Part shown: one piece after another, positions 55,816-63,934 of the stretch
Layout: each line of letters opens with the position of its first letter
Position numbering within the stretch: position 1 is the first letter of the stretch
The notes under the pieces: generated by a model
Seen by the model: only the letters and a program-made list of their open reading frames with translations
Told to the model about the DNA's origin: nothing
Databases searched by the model: none
From: DASXQK01 sp963757155
GTDB lineage: Bacteria; Pseudomonadota; Alphaproteobacteria; Dongiales; Dongiaceae
Direction: 5' to 3'
Length of the DNA stretch: 64,000 nt
Assembly: GCA_963757155.1 (NCBI GenBank)
Contig: CAVWQS010000013.1
Coordinates: 1-64,000, forward strand
Program-made: the position numbers and the translations under genes

Positions 55816-57130
55816 GTCCGCCTGAGGACGGGGTGACCCGTCTCACAGTATGCAGGTATCGAGGGTTGCGCTGGATAGGCCGGCGCCGGGCCTCATGCAT
55901 AGGAGACGGGTCATGGATCAGGTTATCACCTACGTCGGCCTGGATGTGCACAAGGAGACGATTACGGTGGCGCTAGCCGAGGCGGGCAAGCGAGGTGAAG
56001 TACGCGAATATGGCAAGATCGCAAACACGCCGGCTGCTCTGAAGGGGCTGGCTACGAAGTTGGCTCGGGGCGGGCATAAGTTGCGGTTCTGCTACGAGGC
56101 GGGACCTTGCGGCTACGGCATTCAGCGGCAACTGAGCGCGGCAGGGCACGGATGCGTCGTCGTCGCGCAATCGCTGATTCCACGCCGGCCCGGAGAGCGG
56201 ATCAAGACCGACCGGCGGGATGCGACCAACGTCGCCAAGCTGCACCGGGCCGGTGAGCTGACCCCGGTCTGGGTTCCGGATCAGGCTCATGAGGCAATCC
56301 GCGACCTGGTGCGTGCGCGGCTGGCGGCGGTGCGTACGCTGCGTCAGGCCCGCCAACAGCTGTCCGGCTTCTTGCTGCGCACGGCATCACTACAACCGGC
56401 CAACTTGGACGCTGATGCACCGGCGCTGGCTGGCGGGATTGCGGTTCGAGTGTGCAGTGCATCACGTCGTGCTGGAAGACTGTATCGCGGCTGTCGAGGC
56501 AGCGACGGCACGGCGTGACTGTCTGGAAGCGCACATCGAGGCGGCGCTGGTAGACTGGTCGCTCGCCTCGGTGGTGCGCGCTCTGCAAGCGCTTCGCGGC
56601 ATGGCGCTGGTGGCGGCGGCGACCCTGGTCGCTGAACTCGGTGACATCACCCGCTTCGCCAATGCACGCCAGTTGATGGCCTATCTCGGTCTGGTACCGT
56701 GCGAGCATTCCAGCGGTGGCACGCGGCACCAGGGTGGCATCACCAAGGCCGGGAACGGTGCGGCGCGGTGGATGCTGATCGAGGCCGCCTGGAGCTATCG
56801 GTTTCCGGCCGGATCAGCCGAGAACAGTTGCTGAGACAGGAGGGCTTGGCCAAACCAATCCGCGACACGGCCTGGAAGGCGCAGGAACGGTTGTGTCGAC
56901 GGTATCGCAAGCTCGCCGAGCCGGGAAGCCGCCGACCGTGGTCACCACCGCGATCGCGCGCGAGCTGGCGGGGTTCGTTTGGGCGATCGCCAACCAGACG
57001 CAGCGCACCGGCATCTGATGTGCTGAGGCTGAAGCTGCATACAACGGCACGGAGGTCATCACTCGCATCGACGCATCCAAAGCTGAGCAAGGCTGGGGGC
57101 ACGGTCGCCGCAAGGAGAACCCTCGTTTCA
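55816..57130 (+). mobile_element. IS110-family insertion sequence
   Basis: Boundaries are inferred from the point where the split gene stops and resumes, accurate to about 15 bases. No long terminal inverted repeats or obvious target duplication are visible, as expected for IS110 elements, which use a DEDD transposase with a guide RNA in some groups. About 97 bases precede the transposase start and about 110 follow its stop. The downstream part can still be read as a GWGHGRRKENPRFTSL peptide. Confidence 0.7.
55913..57018 (+). pseudogene. IS110-family transposase (three frameshifts)
   Basis: Opens MDQVITYVGLDVHKETITVAL, with the RuvC-like DEDD Asp in GLDVHKE, and has CYEAGPCGYGIQR and KTDRRDATNVAKLHRAGEL (second acidic pair). 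The transposase_20 C-terminal domain appears in other frames: LRGMALVAAATLVAELGDITRF, AYLGLVPCEHSSGGTRHQGGITKAGNGAARWMLIEAAW with its catalytic Ser region. Frames shift near 56385 (+1), near 56805 (-1) and near 56925 (-1); the real end is GFVWAIANQTQRTGI, stop at 57016-57018. Could be decay or sequence error. Confidence 0.8.
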
Positions 57131-58112
57131 CTAGCTTGATCTGTGCCCACCCGCCTTTTGCTAGACGTGGCACGGGAGAGCGCAAAAAATGACGTAATTG
57201 CTTATCGTCCCCGAGATCTGCGGGGGGCCGTTGGGCACTCGTTCTGGTCTTGGCGGTAGATCCACCGTGGACCTGTATAGAGATATATTGCATCAATGTC
57301 AGGAGATTGGCTTTTACTTTTATTGTGCAAATCTAGCAGGAGTGTTACGACTGCTGTCGCTGTTATTTTATCTTTTTCTAAAATGCCGGTTGCTGACTTT
57401 AGTTCAACCGAAATCGGGTCTCCACGAGCTTCCAATTCTGTACGCACCACATTCAAATCGGACGCAAGTTTGGCCTTTAAATCACCGATGAAGTCGTAGA
57501 CGATGTGCCGATGATGCATTAGATCAAATGGTATGTCGGCTGCATTCTTTGTGAGAAGTATGCACAACTTTGACTTTGCGTGGCTGTAACCTACCTCATA
57601 GAAGACGTTTGGATTTCGGCCACTCATGTCGGCAATTACGAGGTCGGCAGCGTCAATCTGATTGTATATCCGCTGAAGAATGCCTTCTCGGTGAAACACT
57701 TGCTCGTCGACGCGCTGTGCAATCATTCCGGCGCTATCAACCGCTGATTTGATGCCCAGATTGTACGTGTCGTCATGCTCCTTGCTGAATGGCATCAGCA
57801 CGAATGCGAACGGCTTCTCACTCATATGCACTTACCCCTACGTATTGGTCGTCCCCTGTGGGAGGATAAGGATTGTATCGGAGCTGAGGCGTCTATCGCG
57901 ATGGATTATCTCGCCACTCGCTCTGAGCTACCGGCGGGCATTCGTGGATACCAAAGCGCCCGGATTTTCTATTTCAAATCCAAAGGTGGGGCGGCGCCTA
58001 CGCAAATAGCGGGACCGGTACCGGCGGGGCCCAGCAGCTCCTCGCGAGCCTACGAATTCAAAGACGATTCTCACCAGTCCGACCCCTATCGCTCTCGATC
58101 ACGGCCCTGATG

Positions 58113-58322
58113 TCATCTCCACAGCTTCATCTTCTCAGGCACCTTTGCAGTGAGGTTGGCCAACTCGTGTTCGGGAACCAGATTGTCCTCCCTAGCGCGC
58201 CTTAATGCCTCTTCGGCGAACTCACCGTCTAAGGGACCGTGCTTGCGCTGAGGAATCGCTATCGCATAGGTCTTTAATCTGTTGCCGTGTTGATCGCACA
58301 CAGCGACGTTGCGGGTCTGCAC
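58113..58322 (-). CDS. small hypothetical protein
   Basis: A 69-residue cytoplasmic protein starting at GTG, with AGGA nine bases upstream. Sequence: NVAVCDQHGNRLKTYAIAIP beta portion, then a helix EFAEEALRRAREDNLVPEHE. Same strand as the MucR-like gene upstream, 39 bases away. No family recognised. Confidence 0.5.
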   Translation of the reverse strand: MQTRNVAVCDQHGNRLKTYAIAIPQRKHGPLDGEFAEEALRRAREDNLVPEHELANLTAKVPEKMKLWR

Positions 58323-58361
58323 AGTAAGTTTCCTGTTTTGTGGTTGAAGGAGGGGGGGTAC

Positions 58362-58781
58362 CTAGGCCTTTGGGCGTTTCAAGCGTCCCCGCGTACCAAG
58401 CCCGGCTTTCTTCGCGAGCTGGCTACGCTTCTTTGCATAGTTCGGTGCGGTCATCGGATAATCCGCAGGCAATCCCCAGCGCCGCCGATACTGGTCGGGC
58501 GTCATATCGTACGAGGCCCGCAGATGGCGTTTGAGCGACTTAAACTTGCGACCATCTTCGAGGCTGACGATGTAGTCAGGCGTCACGGACCGTTTGATCG
58601 GAACTGCGGGCTCAGGAAGTTCTGCCGGCGTCCCATTGATTCTCAGCTCATCGAGGACTTGGCGGACGCTTTAAATCAACGGGGCCACGTCCGATGATGG
58701 CGTCTTCTTGCTTGAAAGCTGTGCAGCGACGACTTGAGTCACAAGCGACAGCAATTCTCCTGCGTTCATATCTTCGGGCAT
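58362..58781 (-). pseudogene. MucR/Ros-family zinc-finger regulator with in-frame stop
   Basis: The start at 58781 has AGGA upstream and reads MPEDMNAGELLSLVTQVVAA, then TPSSDVAPLI and a TAA (58671-58673). The same frame continues SVRQVLDELR, PAVPIKRSVTPDYIVSLEDGRKFKSLKRHLRASYDMTPDQYRRRWGLPADYPMTAPNYAKKRSQLAK, the complete MucR DNA-binding part. In MucR the site of the stop normally carries a residue between LI and SV. So the gene is a nonsense allele, or a short C-terminal form starts internally at the Met near 58586. MucR proteins are H-NS-like silencers and regulators in alphaproteobacteria. Confidence 0.78.
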
Positions 58782-58884
58782 TTCAGTTTCCTGTGTTGTC
58801 GGGTGGGTTCTGATTTAGGCAAAAGTAGGAGCGTCCACAAGTGCCTAGGCCCATGTCGCAAGCAGATTGTTCCCTGGAGTTACT

Positions 58885-59169
58885 CTAGCGCTCTTCGTTT
58901 AGCCTCGCGTGCAGATGCTTCCCGGTCCTGAAGTAGGGGATGACCTTGGGCGAGACTTCGACTGTGGTGCCGGTTCGTGGGATCCGTCCGGTACGCGCCT
59001 CGCGGTGCTTGACGAAGAAGACGCCAAAGCCTCGGATCTCGACGCGGTCTCTCCGGCTAAGTGCATCGCCGATCGACGTAAAGATGGTTTCGACAACGCG
59101 CTCGACATCGCTATATCGTAAATGGGGGTGCAGCTTTGCGACCTTTTCGATTAGCTCCGACCTTAGCAT
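58885..59169 (-). CDS. integration host factor beta-subunit-like (HU/IHF family)
   Basis: A 94-residue DNA-bending protein: LRSELIEKVAKLHPHLRYSDVERVVETIFTSIGDALSRRDRVEIRGFGVFFVKHREARTGRIPRTG, the latter with the beta-arm Pro (GRxPRTG) that intercalates DNA. The wording, especially HPHL and DVERVV, is closer to IHF-beta than to HU. A GGGGGA run lies seven bases before the ATG at 59169; an upstream ATG is possible. Carried on the island, it is probably a second copy supplementary to the chromosomal ihfB. Confidence 0.85.
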   Translation of the reverse strand: MLRSELIEKVAKLHPHLRYSDVERVVETIFTSIGDALSRRDRVEIRGFGVFFVKHREARTGRIPRTGTTVEVSPKVIPYFRTGKHLHARLNEER

Positions 59170-59272
59170 AGCAATCCCCCGTCGAGCGGCTAAGCTGCTG
59201 TAGTCCCGAATATCCCGCATCCTATTGAACTATATGATTTTCTCAAGCTTTCCGATTAAGGGTGAAGAGGCG

Positions 59273-59317
59273 GGTAAGACGGAAGCGCCGGCTACGGTTA
59301 AGCGACGACGGGCTTAG
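59273..59317 (+). repeat. 45-base repeat, copy 1 (encodes GKTEAPATVKRRRA and stop)
   Basis: Plus-strand codons give a conserved C-terminal peptide with TAG. Copy 2 at 60402-60446 encodes GNTEAPAAAKRRRA with TAA. Of seven differing bases, four are synonymous (two Arg codons, the last Ala, and the stop), a pattern of protein-level selection. The in-frame ORF begins at most at 59204, so the gene to which this tail belongs is otherwise unrecognised or lost. Confidence 0.5.
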
Positions 59318-59345
59318 TTTCCGCCTGAGGCACAGCGTCCGAAAG

Positions 59346-59819
59346 TTAGCGGTAAAGCACCTCGACCTTATGCCAAGGAACACCGTGAAGTGCCGCGAAC
59401 TCTATCGCTACAGTCTCCGCCTCGACGCGGCTAACGACCGTCTTTTCCGCCAACGTGTGCGCCTGCCCGTTTTTCTCCAGGACAACTGCCAAGGCGTATC
59501 CGTTGGTCGCGGTGGCGACTGTCGCTCGAACAGTAGCTACATTGGCCCTTGGATTCACACGAAATCGGAAGCGTCGGGGGCCTCGGGATTTCTCTGGGGT
59601 TGTCGGTGTAGCGAGAGGGAGTTTGGCACGCTTTGGCGTTTGCTGCTCAAGCCGTTCTGCTATAGCAGTCTCCCTCGCCGCGAGTTGCATATACATCGCG
59701 CGTGAGTCGGGGTTTCGGGACCTGGAGGCCTGCAGGCCAAATCGCTCAGCTCGCGCTCTATGAAGGCGGACTCGATTGTTGAGTATACTAGCTGTCACAA
59801 CTTCTTTGGCGAAAGTCAT
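59346..59819 (-). CDS. hypothetical protein with basic helical N-terminus
   Basis: A 157-residue cytoplasmic protein with AGGAG nine bases before its ATG. N-terminal helices (ILNNRVRLHRARAERFGLQA, REtype ARETAIAERLEQQ), a Pro/Lys linker, then a beta portion VATATNGYALAVVLEKNGQAHTL ending in a helix AETVAIEFAALHG. The tail resembles small plasmid and island proteins with a substrate-like beta-hairpin plus helix. Family unknown. Confidence 0.6.
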   Translation of the reverse strand: MTFAKEVVTASILNNRVRLHRARAERFGLQASRSRNPDSRAMYMQLAARETAIAERLEQQTPKRAKLPLATPTTPEKSRGPRRFRFRVNPRANVATVRATVATATNGYALAVVLEKNGQAHTLAEKTVVSRVEAETVAIEFAALHGVPWHKVEVLYR

Positions 59820-59860
59820 GATGTTGGCTCCTGTGCCTCGCCAGAACGGTTGACCCCGAA

Positions 59861-59906
59861 GCCGCGGAGAGCGCCGGCTCTTTGGGGGGACAGGCGCTTC
59901 CGCGGC
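59861..59906. terminator. interrupted inverted repeat, possible terminator
   Basis: Arms GCCGCGG-aga-GCGCC and GGCGC-tt-CCGCGGC around an 17-base loop containing CTTTGGGGGG. Similar wording (GAAGCGCCGGC) recurs at 59281, 60410 and 61301, so the island seems to reuse one palindrome-like motif. Confidence 0.4.
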
Positions 59907-60142
59907 ATCAGCCTACACGGGACGCAGGGGTGCGCTCGCATAGTCTGGGGCTGTTCAGGTTCTAGGAGACCTGATTAAGCGACACCCATCGTAATATTCC
60001 GGCGACAATCAGAAATTTGGCCATTGGGTGATCGACCCCTACACTTATGGATATTTGAAGACCGCGGCTTCTTGTCAGAACATGGAAAGCCACAACGATT
60101 GGCACCTGAAAGGAAGCGCGCAACGCCATGCGAAGGGACCGG

Positions 60143-60322
60143 ATGACCCGACGGACTGGCATCGGGATAACGGGAGTGGCTCTATTGGCGTCTTGCACGT
60201 TCATATTGGGAGCGTGCGCTAAGTCACCGACCGAGGCGAAAGCCGTCGCCGCTAGTCCCCTCTCCACAGGATATGACGCAGGGGGCTATACGATAGTGAC
60301 AACGCCTCCTACCGGCCCCTAG
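60143..60322 (+). CDS. small lipoprotein-like protein
   Basis: About 59 residues: basic start, hydrophobic GIGITGVALLASCTFI and a lipobox LGAC, followed by AKSPTEAKAVAASPLST. Suggests a lipid-anchored peptide. AAGGG six bases before the ATG at 60143. No family recognised. Confidence 0.4.
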   Translation: MTRRTGIGITGVALLASCTFILGACAKSPTEAKAVAASPLSTGYDAGGYTIVTTPPTGP

Positions 60323-60401
60323 CTCTCGCGCAGACGTAGCCCTGCTGGGCTTCTCCTAGAGACCAAGGCTTTCTGACGCCGCCAGCGACAAGGGCGGTAA
60401 G

Positions 60402-60446
60402 GGTAACACGGAAGCGCCGGCTGCGGCTAAGCGGCGGCGGGCCTAA
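60402..60446 (+). repeat. 45-base repeat, copy 2 (encodes GNTEAPAAAKRRRA and stop)
   Basis: Matches copy 1 at 59273 in about 38 of 45 positions. The upstream in-frame part reads RPRLSDAASDKGGK after a stop, a plausible protein C-terminus. Confidence 0.5.
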
Positions 60447-60502
60447 GAGTTCGTCAATAGTCGGCCGATGCTGAGGGGCCCCCGAACGTCTGCCAATCCC
60501 CA

Positions 60503-60694
60503 TCAATGGCCATGTCGTCGTCCAATGAAGGCAAGGAAAACTACCTTCGGGTGATCCTTGGCGCAGCGGTCCCGAATAGAAATAGCTTCGGCAATGGTTT
60601 GCACGCCTCGAACGTAGTAGCGGTTGCCTTGGTACTCGGCGAAAACATGGAACGGACTGCTGGGCAGGCTTGCGAGCGTTGTGGGGTAGATCAT
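60503..60694 (-). CDS. small hypothetical protein
   Basis: A 63-residue product with AGGAG six bases before its ATG. Sequence SSPFHVFAEYQGNRYYVRGVQTIAEAISIRDRC has a beta-hairpin then a helix, the same general plan as the proteins at 53983 and 59346. Function unknown. Confidence 0.5.
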   Translation of the reverse strand: MIYPTTLASLPSSPFHVFAEYQGNRYYVRGVQTIAEAISIRDRCAKDHPKVVFLAFIGRRHGH

Positions 60695-60903
60695 GGCCGG
60701 CTCCTAGGAGTGCACTTGGCCGAACCCTAGGCTGCTGCTGATTAGCAAGAGAAGTCCGCGGCATTAACGTGGCGTAACGTCTCACGCCAAACCCACCGTA
60801 CAGCCCGAAGCGCCGCAGCAATGCGCCGAACTACCCAGACAGGAGATGATGGCTGTGGCCCAGCCCTGGCAAATCTGGAATGGGCCGTCGAAGGCGCTGG
60901 GGC

Positions 60904-61148
60904 CTACTTCCGCAGATAGAGTTCGTAGCGGATTGTTGGCGCGTCGAACTGCACCTTCTCCATTCACTCAGGAAATAGTGCTGCGTCACTGGCTCATCGA
61001 GGGGCTCGTCGAACGAGAAAGTACCGGGGGTATTCGGCAGCTTGTTAAGAGCGGCAAGCGCTGCTTCCTTATCTTGATGGATTCCCAGGTCCCAGCATCT
61101 GTAGTCATGGCCGTCCAGCTCGTCCTTGTATTCGGCCTTGTAGAACAC
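60904..61148 (-). CDS. small hypothetical protein (single-base frameshift near its end)
   Basis: Starts at GTG with GGGAGG six bases upstream. FYKAEYKDELDGHDYRCWDL, HQDKEAALAALNKLPNTPGTFSFD, VTQHYFLSEW. One missing base near 60963 throws the frame off; in the corrected frame it ends EKVQFDAPTIRYELYLRK. Length 81 codons with stop after correction (span 3n+2). Family unknown. Confidence 0.5.
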
Positions 61149-61507
61149 CCGTACCCTCCCCCGTCGAGACTGTCAGAAGGGACAATGGACCCGCTGTCCT
61201 AAGAATGGAATAGCACGGCCTTGGCGCCATCGATGCCAAGCAAGCGGATCGGCATTGAACACTTGAGCTATCGGCGAGGGACGGTGGCGCAGAAATGGAA
61301 GAAGCCGGCGCTTTGATTGGCTGACAAGGCCGCGCCGGCTTCGGATTTTACGAAAGGAAATCATGAACATGCCGGCAACCACTCCGACCCCTTAAGAGTA
61401 GCCCAATCCGCCTTATCTCGTCAAGCGAACACACAATCGTGATGGGCCATGGGATTGACTGGCGCGGATATCTCGGTTTCTAATCCCAGCGGGGCGTTCT
61501 GGGCGCG
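61149..61507. other. island intergenic region
   Basis: No supported gene. Holds the hairpin at 61301 and leads into the promoter at 61508. Confidence 0.5.
61301..61350 (+). terminator. long-stem hairpin, probable terminator
   Basis: Perfect 11-base-pair stem GAAGCCGGCGC (61301-61311) with GCGCCGGCTTC (61332-61342), 20-base loop, then GGATTTTA on the plus strand. Confidence 0.55.
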
Positions 61508-61535
61508 TTGACAATTTCGTAACCTATGGTATTCT
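61508..61535 (+). promoter_or_regulatory. sigma-70-type promoter of the primase/helicase gene
   Basis: TTGACA (61508-61513), 16-base spacer, TATTCT (61530-61535). It points at the large gene starting at 61653, leaving a ~115-base leader. Confidence 0.65.
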
Positions 61536-61652
61536 AACAGGGCCTCGATCCATTAGGTCGAGCGTGCTTTGCGAATTGTCGCGAGTACATTTTTACTCCA
61601 GCGGGACAGACAAATCTCGCAGGGGGCAATTTGAACAAGGAAATCATTTACC

Positions 61653-63932
61653 ATGTCACAGACAACAAGCCCGAAATCCGTCTCGACCCCCGCCCATACA
61701 CGCCAGCCCGCCGAGGCATCACGTGATGCCAGCTCAGTGCCGGCGAATGATCCCATCACAGGCTTTGCGGCTGCCGAAGCGCAAGTCGCGGCTATCTTTG
61801 GCTCGGCCGATGTCGTTATCCGCATTCGCGCAATCAATCCTCTCAAGAACAGGGAGGAGCGGGACAAATCAGTCGAATTGCAGGGGACGTTGGCAGAGCT
61901 TAGGGAGCGCCTCGAAACCCTGACCGCTGCCGGCTATAACGGCTATCTGATCCCTCAACCCCATCGGCCACCCTCTGGCACACAGATTGCCGATGCTGAC
62001 GTGACCGGCATCAATTGCCTCTTCGCCGACGGTGACGAGACCGATCTGCCGGCCGAATGGCACGTGCCGCCCAGCTTCATCCTAATTCACCCCACGACAG
62101 GGCGCTGGTGGGCCTTCTGGCTCGTCAATAAGGAAACATTCCCCCTCGCCGACTTCGACCCGATGCAAAAGCGTATCGCGGCGAACTACGGGAGTGATCC
62201 CAGGGTGTGCAACCCGGGGCGCATTGTCAGACTGGCCGGCTTCGACCGTTGGAAGAAGGGCGAGAACTTCGGCCCCTACGACTTCTTTGCGGGCACGATG
62301 GATACGACCGACCATTTTCAGCACTTGGGACTTCCAGCGTTGTCTGGCGTCTCCAGCCCCAAGAGCACTGACGGGGTAATCGACTGGGACAATGCGCGCG
62401 CTCACGCCAACAATGAACGGGCGCCCGAACTTGATGCGGTGATCATCCCTTGGGATTTGCCCGAGAATGTCGCCCTGGCCATTGAATGGCTAAATGCCGA
62501 GGCGCAGGTAGCGGTCCTGGGGAGCCAAGGTAATAACACCGCATACGCTACCGCCGCCAAGATGTGCAGCCTTGGCCTATCCCAGAAAAAAGCTTTCGAG
62601 GTTTTGCTGAAGCATTGGGCGCCGAAGTGCGAGCCGGCATGGACAAATGACGTGGACCCCCGAAACGAAAAGAAGCTGCGGGATATCGTCGCTAACGCCT
62701 ACTACTACAACAAGAAGCCACCGGCAGGGCATACGCCAGCCTACCATGCGGCCAAGCTGGGCTTTAAGCCCGTCGAAGGCGCGGAGAGCGAGCCTGCCGC
62801 CGCTAACGGTGAGCTGGCGAAACCCGACTGGCTGTTCAACGGCCCCGCCTTCGCAAACCAGCCCCAGCCCCAATGGATCATTCCAGGCATTCTCGCCAAG
62901 GGCGACTATTCCATTGCCTCCGGGCGTTCGCAGGCAGGCAAATCGTTCTGTGAGCTCGCGCTAGCGTTGTCTGTCGCCACGGGTGAGCCTTGGCTAGGGG
63001 AACCGGTCAAGATCACGGGGCCGTCTTTCGTTGTCGTAGCCGAAGGCCAGCCCCGTCTTTGGCCTGATGTTGAAGCCTGGTGCGCGGTTCACGGCGTGAA
63101 GCCCGAGAGCTTGCAAGACAAGTTTTTCATCATCAACCGCGCAGCCCGCCTGAATAGGCCCGAGGGGCAGAAGATGCTGGACGAGGCGCTGCGCTACATC
63201 GAGCAGACCACCGGCAGGCTCCCGACCTATGGTCATTTCGACACGCTGCGGGGGAACATGACCGGTAGTGTCTCTGACGAGAAAGACGCCGGCGCCGTTC
63301 TGGAGGAAGTGAGCAAGCTTCAAGCCCGGGGGATCGCGGTCACGCTGATCGCACATCACGGGCGCGGCCATGATGAGACAAAGGGCTGCACCGAGTGGGA
63401 GGATGGCGCAGATGCCGTTCGCCGATATGACGGTACCGTTAGAGGGCGCGACACTAAAATCAAGCTCGCGAAGGTCAAGGCGGCCGAGGATGGCTGGTCT
63501 ATCGCGGTGACGTATAGGCAGCCCGACGGCCATGCGACGTTGGTTGCTGCTGGTGGCACCGTTGAGGGCCGAAGTGACGCACCGGCAGCCGGCGCCAATC
63601 CTGCGGAAGCTGCTCAAACTCGCGCCGAGGGGTCAAAGCACGATCCCAAGCGGAACAACAATCCCTTCACCCTTACGATGATCGACAAGGAACTGGCGAA
63701 AATCCTTAAGAGCAATCCTACGCATCCTTGGTCGGCATCGGAACTGGCCGATGCATTGGAGGGATGCCCCAACATCGACCTTAGCGCCAACACTCTCCGC
63801 AAGACGCAGCTTCCTAAGCTCAAGGCGGATAAGGCCATGCACGCGCACCGCTGCTATTTGCGGGACACTACCAAGAGGTGGAAGTGGAAGGAGCCCGACG
63901 GTTCCCATTGGAATGCGTCAGAGGCTGCTTAG
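61653..63932 (+). CDS. primase/RepA-like helicase (phage/plasmid replication protein)
   Basis: A 759-residue protein with two parts. The N-terminus (about 45-250) is a RepB/primase-polymerase-like domain: GINCLFADGDETDLPAEW with acidic metal-site residues (about 117-128), SFILIHPTTGRWWAFWLVN, PGRIVRLAGFDRWKKGE. The C-terminal half is a RecA-like AAA_25/RepA ATPase: Walker A IASGRSQAGKSF (about 422-433), FVVVAEGQP, HFDTLRGNM (Walker B-like) and LIAHHGRGHDETKG. A C-terminal winged-helix-like tail follows. Such fusions start replication of integrative elements and satellites. Promoter at 61508. Confidence 0.85.
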   Translation: MSQTTSPKSVSTPAHTRQPAEASRDASSVPANDPITGFAAAEAQVAAIFGSADVVIRIRAINPLKNREERDKSVELQGTLAELRERLETLTAAGYNGYLIPQPHRPPSGTQIADADVTGINCLFADGDETDLPAEWHVPPSFILIHPTTGRWWAFWLVNKETFPLADFDPMQKRIAANYGSDPRVCNPGRIVRLAGFDRWKKGENFGPYDFFAGTMDTTDHFQHLGLPALSGVSSPKSTDGVIDWDNARAHANNERAPELDAVIIPWDLPENVALAIEWLNAEAQVAVLGSQGNNTAYATAAKMCSLGLSQKKAFEVLLKHWAPKCEPAWTNDVDPRNEKKLRDIVANAYYYNKKPPAGHTPAYHAAKLGFKPVEGAESEPAAANGELAKPDWLFNGPAFANQPQPQWIIPGILAKGDYSIASGRSQAGKSFCELALALSVATGEPWLGEPVKITGPSFVVVAEGQPRLWPDVEAWCAVHGVKPESLQDKFFIINRAARLNRPEGQKMLDEALRYIEQTTGRLPTYGHFDTLRGNMTGSVSDEKDAGAVLEEVSKLQARGIAVTLIAHHGRGHDETKGCTEWEDGADAVRRYDGTVRGRDTKIKLAKVKAAEDGWSIAVTYRQPDGHATLVAAGGTVEGRSDAPAAGANPAEAAQTRAEGSKHDPKRNNNPFTLTMIDKELAKILKSNPTHPWSASELADALEGCPNIDLSANTLRKTQLPKLKADKAMHAHRCYLRDTTKRWKWKEPDGSHWNASEAA

Positions 63933-63934
63933 CG

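Larger units (their letters stand above)
55651..57825 (-). pseudogene. nucleoside 2-deoxyribosyltransferase-like (TIR-like fold) protein, split by an IS110 element
   Basis: The gene is in two pieces on the minus strand: 57825 to about 57130 and about 55815 to 55651. Piece one has the NDT-like Rossmann domain: FAFVLMPFSKEHDDTYNLGI, DLVIADMSGRNPNVFYEVGYSHA with the family Glu (about residue 79). One extra C near 57220 breaks its frame, after which it continues ADLGDDKQLRHFLRSPVPRL and WAQIKLVKR, then meets the IS. Piece two, beyond the IS, reads WLEGRKLLASTYLGQVLEDS, YKLNGFVLIRVSTAKGN, then LKLDDIPF and stop. Joined, about 288 residues. The NDT-like domain is used in nucleotide-hydrolysing effectors; here it is interrupted and likely inactive. 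Confidence 0.7.

Noticed and set aside
55850..55912. Upstream start for the IS110 transposase
   Set aside because: The family N-terminus begins at MDQVITYVGLD (55913); the earlier residues are non-conserved leader.
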